This document shows positions 19,601 to 27,937 of a stretch of 64,000 nt of DNA, in pieces. The notes beneath the pieces are model-generated. The model worked only from the letters and a program-made list of their open reading frames with translations. It was not told the DNA's origin and did not search any database. The position numbers and the translations under genes are program-made. How positions within the stretch are numbered: position 1 is the first letter of the stretch; each line of letters opens with the position of its first letter. This DNA is from Flammeovirga agarivorans (GTDB lineage Bacteria; Bacteroidota; Bacteroidia; Cytophagales; Flammeovirgaceae). Location of the stretch: positions 1 to 64,000 of the forward strand of contig NZ_JABAIL010000004.1 of the NCBI RefSeq assembly GCF_012641475.1, written 5' to 3'.

Positions 19601-21658
19601 GCTTACGGTATCTACTCGGTAGAGGTAACAGTAACAGATAATGATGGATTAACTGCTTCTGCTGCTTCGTCAGTAAATGTAAAAGAAGTACCATTCGTTG
19701 TAGAATGTCCTCATCCAGAATGGGATAGTGAAACAATTTATACAGGTGGTGATCAGGTAGTTTTCAACGGAAACATCTATAGTGCAAAATGGTGGACACA
19801 AGGGAATGAGCCAGGCAATGGTGACCCTTGGCAAGCGACTGGTGAAGTTTGTGGAAATGGAGGTTTAGGAGATGTTGTTCCTACAATCACTTTTGTTCAT
19901 CCAGCGGGTGATACATACACAGCTTTAACTACTATTGATATTGAGGTGGATGCACAAGATGAAAATGGAGAAGTAACAGATGTTTCATTAACTGTTGATG
20001 GAGCAACTACTCAAGGTAAGTCAACAACATTTACTCCTTCTTCATTTGGTAACTATGTGATTACAGCTTCTGCAACAGATGCTCAAGGAAATAATACAAC
20101 TGCAACTAAAGTAGTATCGTTTACACAATCATCAGTGAATGATATTAACGCAGACGGTTCTATTAACCTAACAGGTCCATTTGCTCCAGCTCCAACGGGT
20201 GCTCAAAGAATTATTGGCTATGTTCCTACATGGAAAGGATCACCAGGAGATCTTGATTACTCAAAAGTAACGCATGTAAATGTTGCTTTCCTTGAGTTTG
20301 ATATGAAAGAGGGTACTGCTTATACAGCTAGTGACTTTGCAAGCGGTGATTTCTCTGCTGAATCTCAACATGTTTTAGATTCATTACTTCCTATTATCGT
20401 ACCTAAAGCACATGCTCAAGGAGCAACGATCTCAATTGCTGTAGGTGGAGCCATAGATTATGGTTTCTTGAAAGTAATGGAACAATACAAGTCTAATCCT
20501 GCAATTATTGATGTTACTGCAGATAAATTATTAGCTTTTGTAGATAAATATAATCTTGACGGTATTGATTTAGACCTTGAGTGCTGGTGGGCAGATCCTG
20601 CAATTCCAGGTACTGCTGAGCAAGGTGGTAGAACAAGAGGAACAGACAAGTGGGGTGGAGAAGTAGAACAAGGTGCTCATCCTGCATCTTATGGCCTTAC
20701 TTTATTAGCTAAAAAATTAAGAGCTAAACGTCCATCTCTACTATTGTCAAGTGCAGTTTTTGCAACACCTTGGTATGGTAATAACTATGATGCAGGTCTA
20801 GTAGGTTATTTAGATTGGTTAGGTCTAATGACATATGACTTTACAGGCTCATGGGATGATTCTCCTATTGGTCCTCACTCATCTTTATATGAAGTGGATA
20901 ACAGCAATTACACTAAAGCCTCGGCTGATAATCCAATCTACTCAGTAGAAACTTCATTGAAATATTGGAGTGGAGAGTGGTCTACATGGCAAGGTTCTGG
21001 TCATGGAGTGAACAAAGGTAAATTGACAATTGGTGTACCTTTCTACGGATATGATTTATCATTAACGAAGAAAGATGCCGGTCAAGGTGCTAACGGGTTC
21101 TACTTCATTGGATACAACGAAATTTTAGATTTATATCCAGATGCAGCAACTTCTTATGATCCTCAAGATCCAAATCAATTAAGTGGTTTTGTTGGTGCTG
21201 AAGATGGTAGAAAGATCTATTTTGAAACACCAAAAGGTGCTGCTGCTAAGGTGTCTTATGCACAAAACAATGGTTTACAAGGTACTATTATTTGGGAACT
21301 TACTTTTGATGTAGAAGATCCTTCATTAAGTCTACTTTCAGCAATGAATTCTGCTTTATCGAGTAATGTAAGAAGAATAACTACTGACAATAGCCTTTCG
21401 AAAGAGCTATTAGAAGCAGTAAGTTATCCAAATCCATTCTCGAACTTCACTAAAGTAAATATTACAGCACAGAAAAGTGGAGTATTAAATCTTCAGGTAT
21501 TCAATGTACAAGGAGGATTAATGGAATCATTTACACAAGATGTTGAAAAGGGTAGTACTACTATTCAGTTAGATGGTGGAAAATTACCTTCAGGAGTATA
21601 TCTAGTTAAAATTAATGTAGGCGATCAGCAGATTGTTGAAAGAATTATAAAGAGATAA
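16622..21658 (+). CDS. Two-catalytic-domain GH18 chitinase with Ig-like and CBM5/12-like modules and T9SS tail
   Basis: This 1,678-residue enzyme cleaves beta-1,4 links in chitin. After a signal peptide (cleavage near VWSQ, residue 28) comes a first GH18 barrel (about 38-505) with the catalytic DxxDxDxE signature at 230-237 (DGIDIDWE, acid Glu237). Ig-like modules follow (about 517-700). CBM5/12-like modules rich in Trp and bounded by Cys sit at 704-755 and 1029-1077, separated by three more Ig-like modules; another precedes the second GH18 barrel (about 1195-1580) with signature DGIDLDLE at 1313-1320. The end (about 1600-1678) is a T9SS sorting domain starting YPNPFSN and ending IVERIIKR. 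The layout resembles ChiA of Flavobacterium johnsoniae, which also has two GH18 domains and uses T9SS. The two barrels differ in sequence, so they may be endo- and exo-acting partners. Confidence 0.96.
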   Translation: MNNIHKKFRMGILTWLMIMLPIAGVWSQIDSGSPYSINDHEKEVIGYVPNWDAWKGQDFNIPKGSLNHYNIDYSQYTILNFSFFGVAVDGSLHSGDLRNKQIYKEGTIQQPADLLHPDKYSSHDQAMVLGSPQEFWGWDDVLYELGYEPKPSGAYNGWIRTETGEQGEWPLTEYPTPGMIKIAHDNGIRVMASIGGWSMCKHFPEMAADPVKKQRFLDDCKILIDEYGFDGIDIDWEYPGPFAGMNFTGTEDDYHNFTVLMQDIRALVGPDRLVTAAFSAAPAKLKNLEWEELDKVMDYYNMMSYDFHGGWSGIAGHNSPLYPYPGEEWGDFSWDLTFTYLRDSLGVNPAKVNMGMAFYGRGVVTDGAAGVNVPTIKKDVTFSVDGPVSSASDLNNWGATEGSPYFFQIQEALASGEWTRHWDDVAKVPYMTKSSGGNNYFTSYDDEESITLKSEYITDNNIGGVIIWEVYTDWKVGPETGKIGGYPSCPGTVPELVHVVNKVFAENAGPVNPAPVVAISAPESVEQTDLASIDFTFTASDDMSVTSVVVKVNDVEVTATLDQGVYSASFVPAAYGEQTISVVATDDQGKSTTKVAKVVVVDPSTPNVAPTVAITAPADASTLTVATLEAIEIVVDANDEDGTIASTSIEVDGQTFTASPASWTPSAFGSYTINVTVTDNEGASATASSTITVEEETSTGGGNCGDVAEYEGYPMIYNSGDQVSYEGVIYEAVVGNLYNVTPGTAEHWWKTIGPCSVGPIAPQVSFVTPNAGTVEVTSFPYSVNVVADATDEDGTITSVEYAVNGSSISEGTFDITALGEYNFTVTATDNDGQTASDLVKVTLVAPQPVAPTVSFVSLQSETKMVDALPYAIDLSTNSSDEDGSVTSVVVTVNGTEVSGNSFDASVYGEYVIVATVTDNDNQSSSVSATIVLTEPQPLAPVVSLDSPASGTVETVLPYNLVLSSTSSDEDGTIASVEYTVNGIVVNEGNYEVNAYGIYSVEVTVTDNDGLTASAASSVNVKEVPFVVECPHPEWDSETIYTGGDQVVFNGNIYSAKWWTQGNEPGNGDPWQATGEVCGNGGLGDVVPTITFVHPAGDTYTALTTIDIEVDAQDENGEVTDVSLTVDGATTQGKSTTFTPSSFGNYVITASATDAQGNNTTATKVVSFTQSSVNDINADGSINLTGPFAPAPTGAQRIIGYVPTWKGSPGDLDYSKVTHVNVAFLEFDMKEGTAYTASDFASGDFSAESQHVLDSLLPIIVPKAHAQGATISIAVGGAIDYGFLKVMEQYKSNPAIIDVTADKLLAFVDKYNLDGIDLDLECWWADPAIPGTAEQGGRTRGTDKWGGEVEQGAHPASYGLTLLAKKLRAKRPSLLLSSAVFATPWYGNNYDAGLVGYLDWLGLMTYDFTGSWDDSPIGPHSSLYEVDNSNYTKASADNPIYSVETSLKYWSGEWSTWQGSGHGVNKGKLTIGVPFYGYDLSLTKKDAGQGANGFYFIGYNEILDLYPDAATSYDPQDPNQLSGFVGAEDGRKIYFETPKGAAAKVSYAQNNGLQGTIIWELTFDVEDPSLSLLSAMNSALSSNVRRITTDNSLSKELLEAVSYPNPFSNFTKVNITAQKSGVLNLQVFNVQGGLMESFTQDVEKGSTTIQLDGGKLPSGVYLVKINVGDQQIVERIIKR
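18160..20140 (+). repeat. Tandem Ig-like modules inside the chitinase
   Basis: Six modules of about 75-100 residues recur between the catalytic domains. Each carries variants of SSDEDGTIASVEYTVNG and a later VTATDNDGQTAS. DNA copies are diverged, but the shared phrases (gatgaagacggtacaat and variants) leave short direct repeats. Confidence 0.8.
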
Positions 21659-21693
21659 TATTCAGATCATTAGACAACATGTGATATAGTGTG

Positions 21694-21720
21694 GGCCCTG
21701 CCATTTGGTAGGGCCTTTTT
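21694..21720 (+). terminator. Intrinsic terminator after the chitinase
   Basis: GC-rich stem GGCCCT / AGGGCC with a ten-base loop followed by TTTTT. Confidence 0.88.
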
Positions 21721-21827
21721 ATTTTAGCATGATTTTTTCGTAAATTTTTTCAACTAAAATGAGTACAACTACCAATTCTTATTCTTTTACTGAAAAGAAC
21801 ACAAAGATTACTTAAACTTAATTTACT

Positions 21828-22688
21828 ATGAGGTACAAACTGATTATACTACTTTTTTTAATTGGATTTACTTTTTCTAGCTGCTCATCTACCGATGCTG
21901 ATGACACTATGGATCCAACTTCTCAGACAGATACAGACAGTGAAGAGGAAGCTTCTGATGCTGATGATTCTGAAACAGAAGAAGAAACTGACTCTGATAC
22001 CGATGAAGATACAGATTCAGAAATAGACACTGACGATGAATTAGCAGTATATAGAAAAATTTATGGAGCTACAGATATCTACAAAGATGGAGACTATGTA
22101 GTGATCGAAATGGAAGGTATTCCAGATCATGGCAGTCCTTATTATGATGGATCTGAATGGCAAGACCGTTATGAAGAAAATGATGAAAGATCATTCAATC
22201 AAAACCCTAACGTAATTCAATCTGTAGATAGAACAGTAAGAATACCATTATATCCAACAGAGGCTACAGATCATCAAGCGACTGCTTTAGGAACTATGGG
22301 AGTTGCTTTAAATGGAGTGGCTTTCTTTAACCAGTATGCGGGCCCGAATAATCAACCGTTGACCAATGAGATTTATTCTTTTGATCAATACAATGGTCAC
22401 CCACAGAGTTCAGGAGTATACCATTATCACCTTGAGCCTAATTACTTAACGGAACAAGAATCGATAGGACAAGATGGTTTATTAGGTTTCTTATTAGATG
22501 GTTTCCCTGTATACGGCCCAATGGAGAATAATGTAGCAGTAACTAATGATGATCTAGATGATTATCATGGTCACTCACATGAAACAGAAGATTACCCTGA
22601 TGGTATTTATCACTACCATATTACTGCGGAAGATCCTTACATCAATGGAAATGGATATTATGGAACACCAGGCACTAGTACTCAATAA
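21828..22688 (+). CDS. YHYH-domain lipoprotein with acidic linker
   Basis: The 286-residue protein has a lipoprotein signal ending FSSC (Cys19), a very acidic low-complexity linker of Asp, Glu, Ser and Thr (about 22-66), and a C-terminal domain of the YHYH family. Two YHYH motifs are at 198-201 and 261-264, with a further His cluster, DYHGHSHE, near 244-251. Clustered His and acidic residues suggest metal binding, but no activity is established for the family as far as I know. It opens a run of overlapping genes: the MORN-type lipoprotein starts inside its last 29 bp and the SCO gene follows. The acidic spacer probably holds the domain off the membrane. Confidence 0.88.
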   Translation: MRYKLIILLFLIGFTFSSCSSTDADDTMDPTSQTDTDSEEEASDADDSETEEETDSDTDEDTDSEIDTDDELAVYRKIYGATDIYKDGDYVVIEMEGIPDHGSPYYDGSEWQDRYEENDERSFNQNPNVIQSVDRTVRIPLYPTEATDHQATALGTMGVALNGVAFFNQYAGPNNQPLTNEIYSFDQYNGHPQSSGVYHYHLEPNYLTEQESIGQDGLLGFLLDGFPVYGPMENNVAVTNDDLDDYHGHSHETEDYPDGIYHYHITAEDPYINGNGYYGTPGTSTQ

Positions 22689-23262
22689 ATATATCACCTT
22701 ATTTTTCCTAATTATTTTCTTCTCCTCTTGTCAAAAAGGCAAGAAGGAGGAGAACATAGTTGATTTCAAATATCTGCCAACTGTGCATGTTGATAGTGTC
22801 AGCCATCAAGCAAAGGGAGGAATTTTTTATGTAAATCAACAACCTTTTTCTGGTGCAATTTATTGGAGTTACTCCAACGGTGATACACTAAGAGTAAAAA
22901 GGTATTATAAAGGAAAAAAAGAAGGGCAATGGTCAAGATATTATCCTGACCATGTTATGAAAGAAAAACGTTTTTTCCATTTAGGAAAGAAAGAAGGAAA
23001 TCATAAAGGTTTCTACCAGAATGGATCTTTAAAATTTCATTATGAATTGTCCAATGATGTTTATGAAGGAAATTCTAAAGCATGGACAATGGACGGTATT
23101 TTAATAAGAGATCAAAATTATCATTTAGGTCAAGAAGAAGGATCTCAAAAAGTTTGGTATGACAACGGCAAGATAAAAGCCAACTATGTAATAAAAGACG
23201 GAAGGAGGTATGGACTACTTGGGACCAAGAACTGTATAAACGTATCCGACAATGCAATATAG
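22660..23262 (+). CDS. MORN-repeat (YwqK-like) lipoprotein
   Basis: From ATG 22660 this is a 200-residue protein with a lipoprotein signal ending FFSSC, then repeats of the MORN_2/YwqK type: YYKGKKEGQWSRYYPD, FHLGKKEGNHKGFYQNG, YEGNSKAWTMDG and HLGQEEGSQKVWYDNG. Databases often label this family a YwqK antitoxin, but the lipoprotein signal and the context argue against a toxin-antitoxin role here. The frame is open further upstream to 22558, inside the YHYH gene; starting at 22660 gives a normal signal peptide and a 29-bp overlap. The stop overlaps the SCO gene start by 11 bp. Function unknown; likely structural or interaction partner of its neighbours in the periplasm. Confidence 0.85.
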   Translation: MEHQALVLNKYITLFFLIIFFSSCQKGKKEENIVDFKYLPTVHVDSVSHQAKGGIFYVNQQPFSGAIYWSYSNGDTLRVKRYYKGKKEGQWSRYYPDHVMKEKRFFHLGKKEGNHKGFYQNGSLKFHYELSNDVYEGNSKAWTMDGILIRDQNYHLGQEEGSQKVWYDNGKIKANYVIKDGRRYGLLGTKNCINVSDNAI

Positions 23263-23908
23263 ATTCATCACGATATTATTTACGATAGTATTATTCTCAT
23301 GTCAATCACAGGAAAAAGAATTGCCATTTTATAATACACCTGATTTTACACCTATTTTTCTAAATAACGAAAAAGATATTGATCGCAAGATCACTCATGA
23401 AATCAACGATTTTTCATTCCTTGATCAGCACAATCAACAAATCACCCAAAAAGATATAGAAGGGAAAATTCATGTGGCAAATTTCATTTTTACAAGCTGT
23501 GGAAGTATTTGTCCTGTGATGACCAATCATATGAAAATAATAGATCAGGAATTTAGTGATGATCAAGAGGTAGCTATTTTGTCGTATAGTGTTACACCTT
23601 GGATAGATAATGTTGAAGTATTACAAGAGTATACTGAGAAGCAACAGATCCAATCTAAAAATTGGCATTTTCTAACGGGAGATAAAAGTGAAATTTATCA
23701 ACTGGCGAGACAATCCTATTTTGCTGAAGAGGATCTAGGTTTTACAAAAGATTCTACAGATTTTCTTCATACCGAACATGTTATTTTAGTAGATGCTGAT
23801 AAACGAATAAGAGGAATCTACAATGGCACCATAAAGCTGGATATGAGACAACTTGCAAAAGATATTGAAGCATTAAAAGCAGAGAAGAAAAAGAATATTT
23901 TTGGGTAA
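23252..23908 (+). CDS. SCO1/SenC-family copper-binding thioredoxin-fold lipoprotein
   Basis: The 218-residue protein has a lipoprotein signal (LFSC) and a thioredoxin-like fold. The SCO copper motif CxxxC is at Cys83-Cys87 (TSCGSIC), and the conserved distal His is most likely His173 in FLHTEHVILVD. SCO proteins deliver copper to the CuA site of cytochrome oxidase or act as periplasmic thiol reductases. No oxidase genes are nearby; instead it is the third gene of an overlapping set with YHYH and MORN lipoproteins, so a role in that assembly is possible. Confidence 0.92.
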   Translation: MQYRFITILFTIVLFSCQSQEKELPFYNTPDFTPIFLNNEKDIDRKITHEINDFSFLDQHNQQITQKDIEGKIHVANFIFTSCGSICPVMTNHMKIIDQEFSDDQEVAILSYSVTPWIDNVEVLQEYTEKQQIQSKNWHFLTGDKSEIYQLARQSYFAEEDLGFTKDSTDFLHTEHVILVDADKRIRGIYNGTIKLDMRQLAKDIEALKAEKKKNIFG

Positions 23909-23963
23909 TACTTTGAAGAAGTGTATATTATAGATTGATATTATTCTACTTCAATCAAAAACT

Positions 23964-24374
23964 ATGGACTTCTCTCAGATTAATTTTTTAGCTGTATTAG
24001 TAGCAGCAGTTGCTTCTTTTATTCTAGGAGCAATTTGGTATTCAGCCATTTTTGGAAAAGCTTGGCAAAAAGAATTAGGCTTTACTGATGAATATTTACA
24101 GGAAGCAAATATGGCTGTCATTTTTGGGACTAGCTTTGTTCTCATGCTAATTATGTCTTTTGGCATATCCATGCTAATCAGTCATGCAGGGGCAACTATC
24201 GACGTTACACAAGGAGCAATGCATGGCTTTCTAATTGGAATTATGTTCGTTGGAATGTCAATGGGTATTAACTATTTATATCAACGAAGAAGTATAAAAT
24301 TATGGTTAATTGATGCAGGGTATCAGATTACCTTCCTCACCATACAAGGTGCGATTATAGGCGCATGGCACTAA
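23964..24374 (+). CDS. DUF1761 family membrane protein
   Basis: This 136-residue protein has four predicted membrane helices and the DUF1761 opening (NFLAVLVAAVASFILGAIWYS, shown by residues 7-27) with the conserved WYS and FGKAW. Function of the family is unknown. It lies 55 bp after the SCO gene and could be transcribed with it; no terminator is seen between them. A strong hairpin follows the stop. Confidence 0.85.
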   Translation: MDFSQINFLAVLVAAVASFILGAIWYSAIFGKAWQKELGFTDEYLQEANMAVIFGTSFVLMLIMSFGISMLISHAGATIDVTQGAMHGFLIGIMFVGMSMGINYLYQRRSIKLWLIDAGYQITFLTIQGAIIGAWH

Positions 24375-24377
24375 AAA

Positions 24378-24412
24378 AAGGCTAACTTCAAAAAAGAAGT
24401 TAGCCTTTTTAT
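24378..24412. terminator. Bidirectional terminator between DUF1761 gene and minus-strand hypothetical
   Basis: Perfect 12-bp stem AAGGCTAACTTC / GAAGTTAGCCTT with A- and T-runs on both flanks, placed between convergent genes. Confidence 0.9.
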
Positions 24413-24431
24413 AAAACAGCATATATGATAA

Positions 24432-24848
24432 TTATTGGTATAGGCTATTTGCACTAGAAGTATACATTCTATCAAGTAATGAATACCTCACCTGCATTAA
24501 ACCGTTATTTACTTTTACTAGAAAATCATCCCAAGCAAGGTTCACTTCAGCTAGATAAGCATCGGCTTCCTCTTTTGTATTTGGTTGATGATTAAATTTG
24601 TAATGAGCAGATTTCAAAATTTCATCAACATTGAATTTTTGATTGAAATACTCTCTGACCATCACTTCATTTTCTACGCTTCCCGAGTTTTCATTGAATA
24701 CTCTTTCCACAACATTTTTTGCGATTTCATTGTTGGGGAAGTTCATGTAAGCCATAATGTCTCCGAGGGAAATAGGCATTTTGGTTGCTTCAGGTACTAC
24801 TGATAGACAGCCAAGGTGGATTTCGTTCTTTAGAATTAAATGCTTCAT
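24432..24848 (-). CDS. Hypothetical protein, 138 residues
   Basis: The gene faces the DUF1761 gene across a shared terminator and is divergent from the MOSC gene. The product is soluble, without signal peptide or membrane helix. It contains a Met/Pro/Ile-rich region (KMPISLGDIMAYMNFP, about 23-38) and a mostly helical acidic C-terminal half. I do not recognise a family. The clean terminator and start context support it as real. Confidence 0.75.
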   Translation of the reverse strand: MKHLILKNEIHLGCLSVVPEATKMPISLGDIMAYMNFPNNEIAKNVVERVFNENSGSVENEVMVREYFNQKFNVDEILKSAHYKFNHQPNTKEEADAYLAEVNLAWDDFLVKVNNGLMQVRYSLLDRMYTSSANSLYQ

Positions 24849-24983
24849 GGTTTTACTATTTAGTGATGTATATGGTTAATGATTTAAACGTAATACAATT
24901 TGAATAGATTCATTTATTTTGTTAAAATTCTAATAATTCTGTTCTTTTGTCACGATTTTCCATTTTCAACAAAGATTTTTACC

Positions 24984-25760
24984 ATGAAACTAGAAAGAAT
25001 TCAAATTTTCCCTATCAAATCCTTAGATCCAGTAGTTTTGGATGAAGTTAAAATCACTGATGGTTTAACATTAGAAAATGATAGAAGGTGGGCAATTCAT
25101 CGAAAAAGTGATGGTAGAACAGTCAATGGAAAAAAATATCCAGCTGTACATCAATTAAGGTCTGAGTTTGACCTAAATAATAAAACAGTTGCCCTTGGTA
25201 TTGGTGATGCTTCAAAAGAAAACTTTCTATTAGAAGGAGATTATACACAGTTAAATGCATTTTTATCTGAATATTTTAAGGAGGAAGTTCATGTTTTAGA
25301 AAACACTTCAACTGGTTTCCCTGACCACAATGGAGGAAATGTTGGAGCGAGTCTCGTATCAAATCAAACTTTCCAATTAGTAGGTGAGTGGTTTGATTTA
25401 GACCCCGAAGAAGTAAATAGGAGAATGCGTATGAACTTTATTATAAACAGTGAATATGCTTTCCAAGAGGACGAACTGATGGGAGTTGATAAGCAACACC
25501 CCAAACCTTTCTTTATTAATAATGTACAGCTCAATGGCTATAAACCTTGTGAAAGATGTCCAGTACCTACTAGAGACTCTTATACAGGAGAAGTAGTTAA
25601 AGGCTTTCAGAAGAAATTTTTGCAAAATAGATTAGCGACACAACCCGATCTATTAAGTAATCAAATATATGCTCATGCTTATATGTGTGGAATAGTACTT
25701 AATATCCCTTCAGCATCGGCAGGGAAAGTAATTTCATCTCAATTTGAATTAACAGTTTAA
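24984..25760 (+). CDS. MOSC-domain protein (molybdenum cofactor sulfurase C-terminal-like)
   Basis: From ATG 24984 this is a 258-residue protein with the MOSC N-terminal beta-barrel (KLERIQIFPIKSLDP at 2-16) and a C-terminal MOSC domain containing MRMNFIINSEYAFQED and YKPCERCPVPTRD. The Cys in the second motif corresponds to the conserved MOSC cysteine that in mARC-type proteins ligates molybdenum. The frame is open back to 24900 but the extra residues resemble no family member, so 24984 is preferred. It probably binds Mo cofactor and reduces N-hydroxylated compounds or similar; this is inferred from family only. Confidence 0.88.
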   Translation: MKLERIQIFPIKSLDPVVLDEVKITDGLTLENDRRWAIHRKSDGRTVNGKKYPAVHQLRSEFDLNNKTVALGIGDASKENFLLEGDYTQLNAFLSEYFKEEVHVLENTSTGFPDHNGGNVGASLVSNQTFQLVGEWFDLDPEEVNRRMRMNFIINSEYAFQEDELMGVDKQHPKPFFINNVQLNGYKPCERCPVPTRDSYTGEVVKGFQKKFLQNRLATQPDLLSNQIYAHAYMCGIVLNIPSASAGKVISSQFELTV

Positions 25761-26010
25761 GGGTTCAAAATTATTTTTCCCTTCATCACTATTATTTTGA
25801 TGATTATTGGATCAATAAGTGATATTTTAACATTTTTATAAACACTTGAAAACTAAATAAATAATTACTGTTCTTTAATGTTGTTATAAAAAAGCGGTGT
25901 AATTAAGTGTAAAAAATGATATTTAAGTCAATGAAAATCATCATTGTATATTAAAATATTCTCTTATTTTTACTATATAAAATTTACTGTTTTACAAATA
26001 AGATATTATT

Positions 26011-27021
26011 ATGAAAGTCGCTATTTTTGGTACGAAATCATACGATAAAGAATTTTTTAAGCTAGAAGGAGTTAGCACTAATCACGAGTTAGTATTTTTT
26101 GAATCTAGATTAAGAGTTAAAACTGCTCCATTAGCCAAAGGGTTTGATGCTGTTTGTGTTTTTGTGAATGACGTAGTTGATGCAGAAACTATTAAAATTA
26201 TTGCTGATTTTGGTGTAAAAGTTATTGCTCTTCGTTGTGCGGGTTTTAACAATGTAGATTTAGAAGAAGCAGAAAAGCATGGTATTGTGATCCTAAGAGT
26301 ACCTGCTTATTCACCATATGCGGTTGCGGAGCACACTTTAGCATTAATTCTTACTTTAAATAGAAAGACACATAAAGCATACAACAGAGTAAGAGAGGGT
26401 AACTTCTCATTAGACCGTTTAACTGGCTTCGATATTCATGGAAAAACTGTAGGTATTATTGGTACCGGTAAAATTGGGCAGATTTTCGCAAATATCATGA
26501 CAGGTTTAGGTTGTAAGGTGGTAGGCTTCGATTTATATCCTAACAAAGAATTAGAAAAGAATGGAACACTAAAATATGTTTCATTAAATGAGTTACTTGA
26601 TCAATCGGATATTATTTCATTACATTGTCCATTAACTCCTCAAACACACCATATCATTAATGATCACACGATTTGGAGAATGAAGAAAGGAGCGATGTTG
26701 ATCAATACTTCAAGAGGTAGACTGATTGATACAGAAGCAGCAATTAGAGCATTATCAAAAGGTCATTTAGGTTACCTTGGCATTGATGTTTATGAGCAAG
26801 AAGAAAAACTATTCTTCAGAGACTTGTCAGAGACATTAATCAGAGATGAGAAAATGATGAATCTAATGGCATTCCCTAACGTATTGGTAACAGGTCACCA
26901 AGCTTTCTTTACAGATACAGCGTTAACTCAAATTGCAAGAGTAACATTAGGTAACTTAACTGCCTATGAAAATGGAGAAGAATTAGTAAACAGAGTGGGC
27001 ACAGAAGCTATTAAAGCATAG
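26011..27021 (+). CDS. ldhA: D-lactate dehydrogenase (fermentative, NAD-dependent)
   Basis: The 336-residue protein matches LdhA closely over its length, including KVAIFGTKSYDKEFF, ALRCAGFNNVDLEEAE, VPAYSPYAVAEH and the NAD motif GTGKIG (151-156). Catalytic residues of the D-2-hydroxyacid dehydrogenase family are present: Arg235 in TSRGRL, a Glu in DVYEQEE, and His296 in TGHQAFF. It reduces pyruvate to D-lactate when respiration is limited. A single-gene unit: 250 bp of gene-free AT-rich sequence precedes it and a strong bidirectional terminator follows. I could not find a convincing Rex site upstream. Confidence 0.95.
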   Translation: MKVAIFGTKSYDKEFFKLEGVSTNHELVFFESRLRVKTAPLAKGFDAVCVFVNDVVDAETIKIIADFGVKVIALRCAGFNNVDLEEAEKHGIVILRVPAYSPYAVAEHTLALILTLNRKTHKAYNRVREGNFSLDRLTGFDIHGKTVGIIGTGKIGQIFANIMTGLGCKVVGFDLYPNKELEKNGTLKYVSLNELLDQSDIISLHCPLTPQTHHIINDHTIWRMKKGAMLINTSRGRLIDTEAAIRALSKGHLGYLGIDVYEQEEKLFFRDLSETLIRDEKMMNLMAFPNVLVTGHQAFFTDTALTQIARVTLGNLTAYENGEELVNRVGTEAIKA

Positions 27022-27039
27022 TTCATTCTAAATATAGAA

Positions 27040-27076
27040 AAAAGGGTCGCTTCAAATATTATGAAGCGACCCTTTT
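27040..27076. terminator. Bidirectional terminator between ldhA and a minus-strand gene
   Basis: Near-perfect stem AAAAGGGTCGCTTCA / TGAAGCGACCCTTTT with a seven-base loop. It sits directly between the two convergent stops. Confidence 0.92.
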
Positions 27077-27077
27077 G

Positions 27078-27794
27078 TTATTTATCTGCACATAGCTGAT
27101 CATAAACGTAAACATGCTCTGCAAAATCTTTCCACTGAAATTTTTCGCCAGCATAATATTTATTGAAGACTTCAGGACATTTATCAAATATCACCTTCTG
27201 GGCTTCTTTTTTATACTTTTTCTTTTCCATTAAGACCGCTCTATTAGATCCTGTATCACAAACCAAATATGATTTATCAATACCGCCAGTTACTTTAACT
27301 CCGGCAACTCCAATACCTCCTGTTTGTTTTGCATTGGGATCTTTGTAAACCTTCACAACATGATCAAAACCTGGATTTAGTAATTGCATAAGAGCAAACT
27401 TATTTTTCTTCCCAGGTAGTATAGCTTGTTCATAATATACATGGCTTTGGTCGACTACATCAGCAAAATCTCTACCTGCTAATTCTTTGATTGAGCCAGC
27501 AGTCATAGATTGCTCAAACTTAAATAGATCTTTTGGAACGACAGCAAACTGTTTAATGTCTTCCGCCTTGAATTTCATCTTTTCTCCATCACTTGTTTTC
27601 ATCGTTACCGTTTTTAAGATATTATTTGTCAGTGATGCAGAAGTTACTTTACCCTCTATTTTAGTACCATCATTTTTTATGACATAGGCAGACTTTGCGG
27701 AGACCATTCCTGATACAGAAAGTGCAGGGACAAAGGATTGCCCAAAGGAAAATTGAGAGAAAAGGAGAAGGATTATAGATAATAATTTTTTCAT
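27078..27794 (-). CDS. Secreted hypothetical protein, 238 residues
   Basis: Starting at ATG 27794 gives MKKLLSIILLLFSQFSFG, a clear Sec signal peptide; the frame is open 13 codons upstream but those residues would spoil it. The mature part opens with a repetitive beta-type segment (KNDGTKIEGKVTSASL) and holds a glycine-rich GGIGVAGVKVTGGID stretch. Two Cys are in the C-terminal part (VCDTGSN and FDKCPEVF). Such proteins are common in Bacteroidota with no assigned function. Convergent with ldhA. Confidence 0.8.
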   Translation of the reverse strand: MKKLLSIILLLFSQFSFGQSFVPALSVSGMVSAKSAYVIKNDGTKIEGKVTSASLTNNILKTVTMKTSDGEKMKFKAEDIKQFAVVPKDLFKFEQSMTAGSIKELAGRDFADVVDQSHVYYEQAILPGKKNKFALMQLLNPGFDHVVKVYKDPNAKQTGGIGVAGVKVTGGIDKSYLVCDTGSNRAVLMEKKKYKKEAQKVIFDKCPEVFNKYYAGEKFQWKDFAEHVYVYDQLCADK

Positions 27795-27937
27795 GATGTT
27801 GTAAATCAATGGATTGTAAAGGTTTTGTTTCAATATATTGATATCATGGAAAAAATTATTCTATAATAAATGAAAATCATTAAACAATTCTCCAAATTCA
27901 TCGTATCTTAATATTATCGAAAACTATTTAGAGGATT

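Noticed and set aside
18160-20140. CRISPR-like array in the chitinase gene
   Set aside because: The repeated phrases are in frame, diverged and codon-spaced; they encode Ig-like modules and no spacers or cas genes are present.
22660-23262. YwqK-type antitoxin with a toxin partner
   Set aside because: The protein has a lipoprotein signal, and both neighbours are lipoproteins with no toxin features.
25761-26010. Rex-type operator upstream of ldhA
   Set aside because: Only weak AT-rich inverted repeats (for example AAGTG/CACTT near 25817) are seen; none matches the TTGTGAAATATTTCACAA-like consensus.
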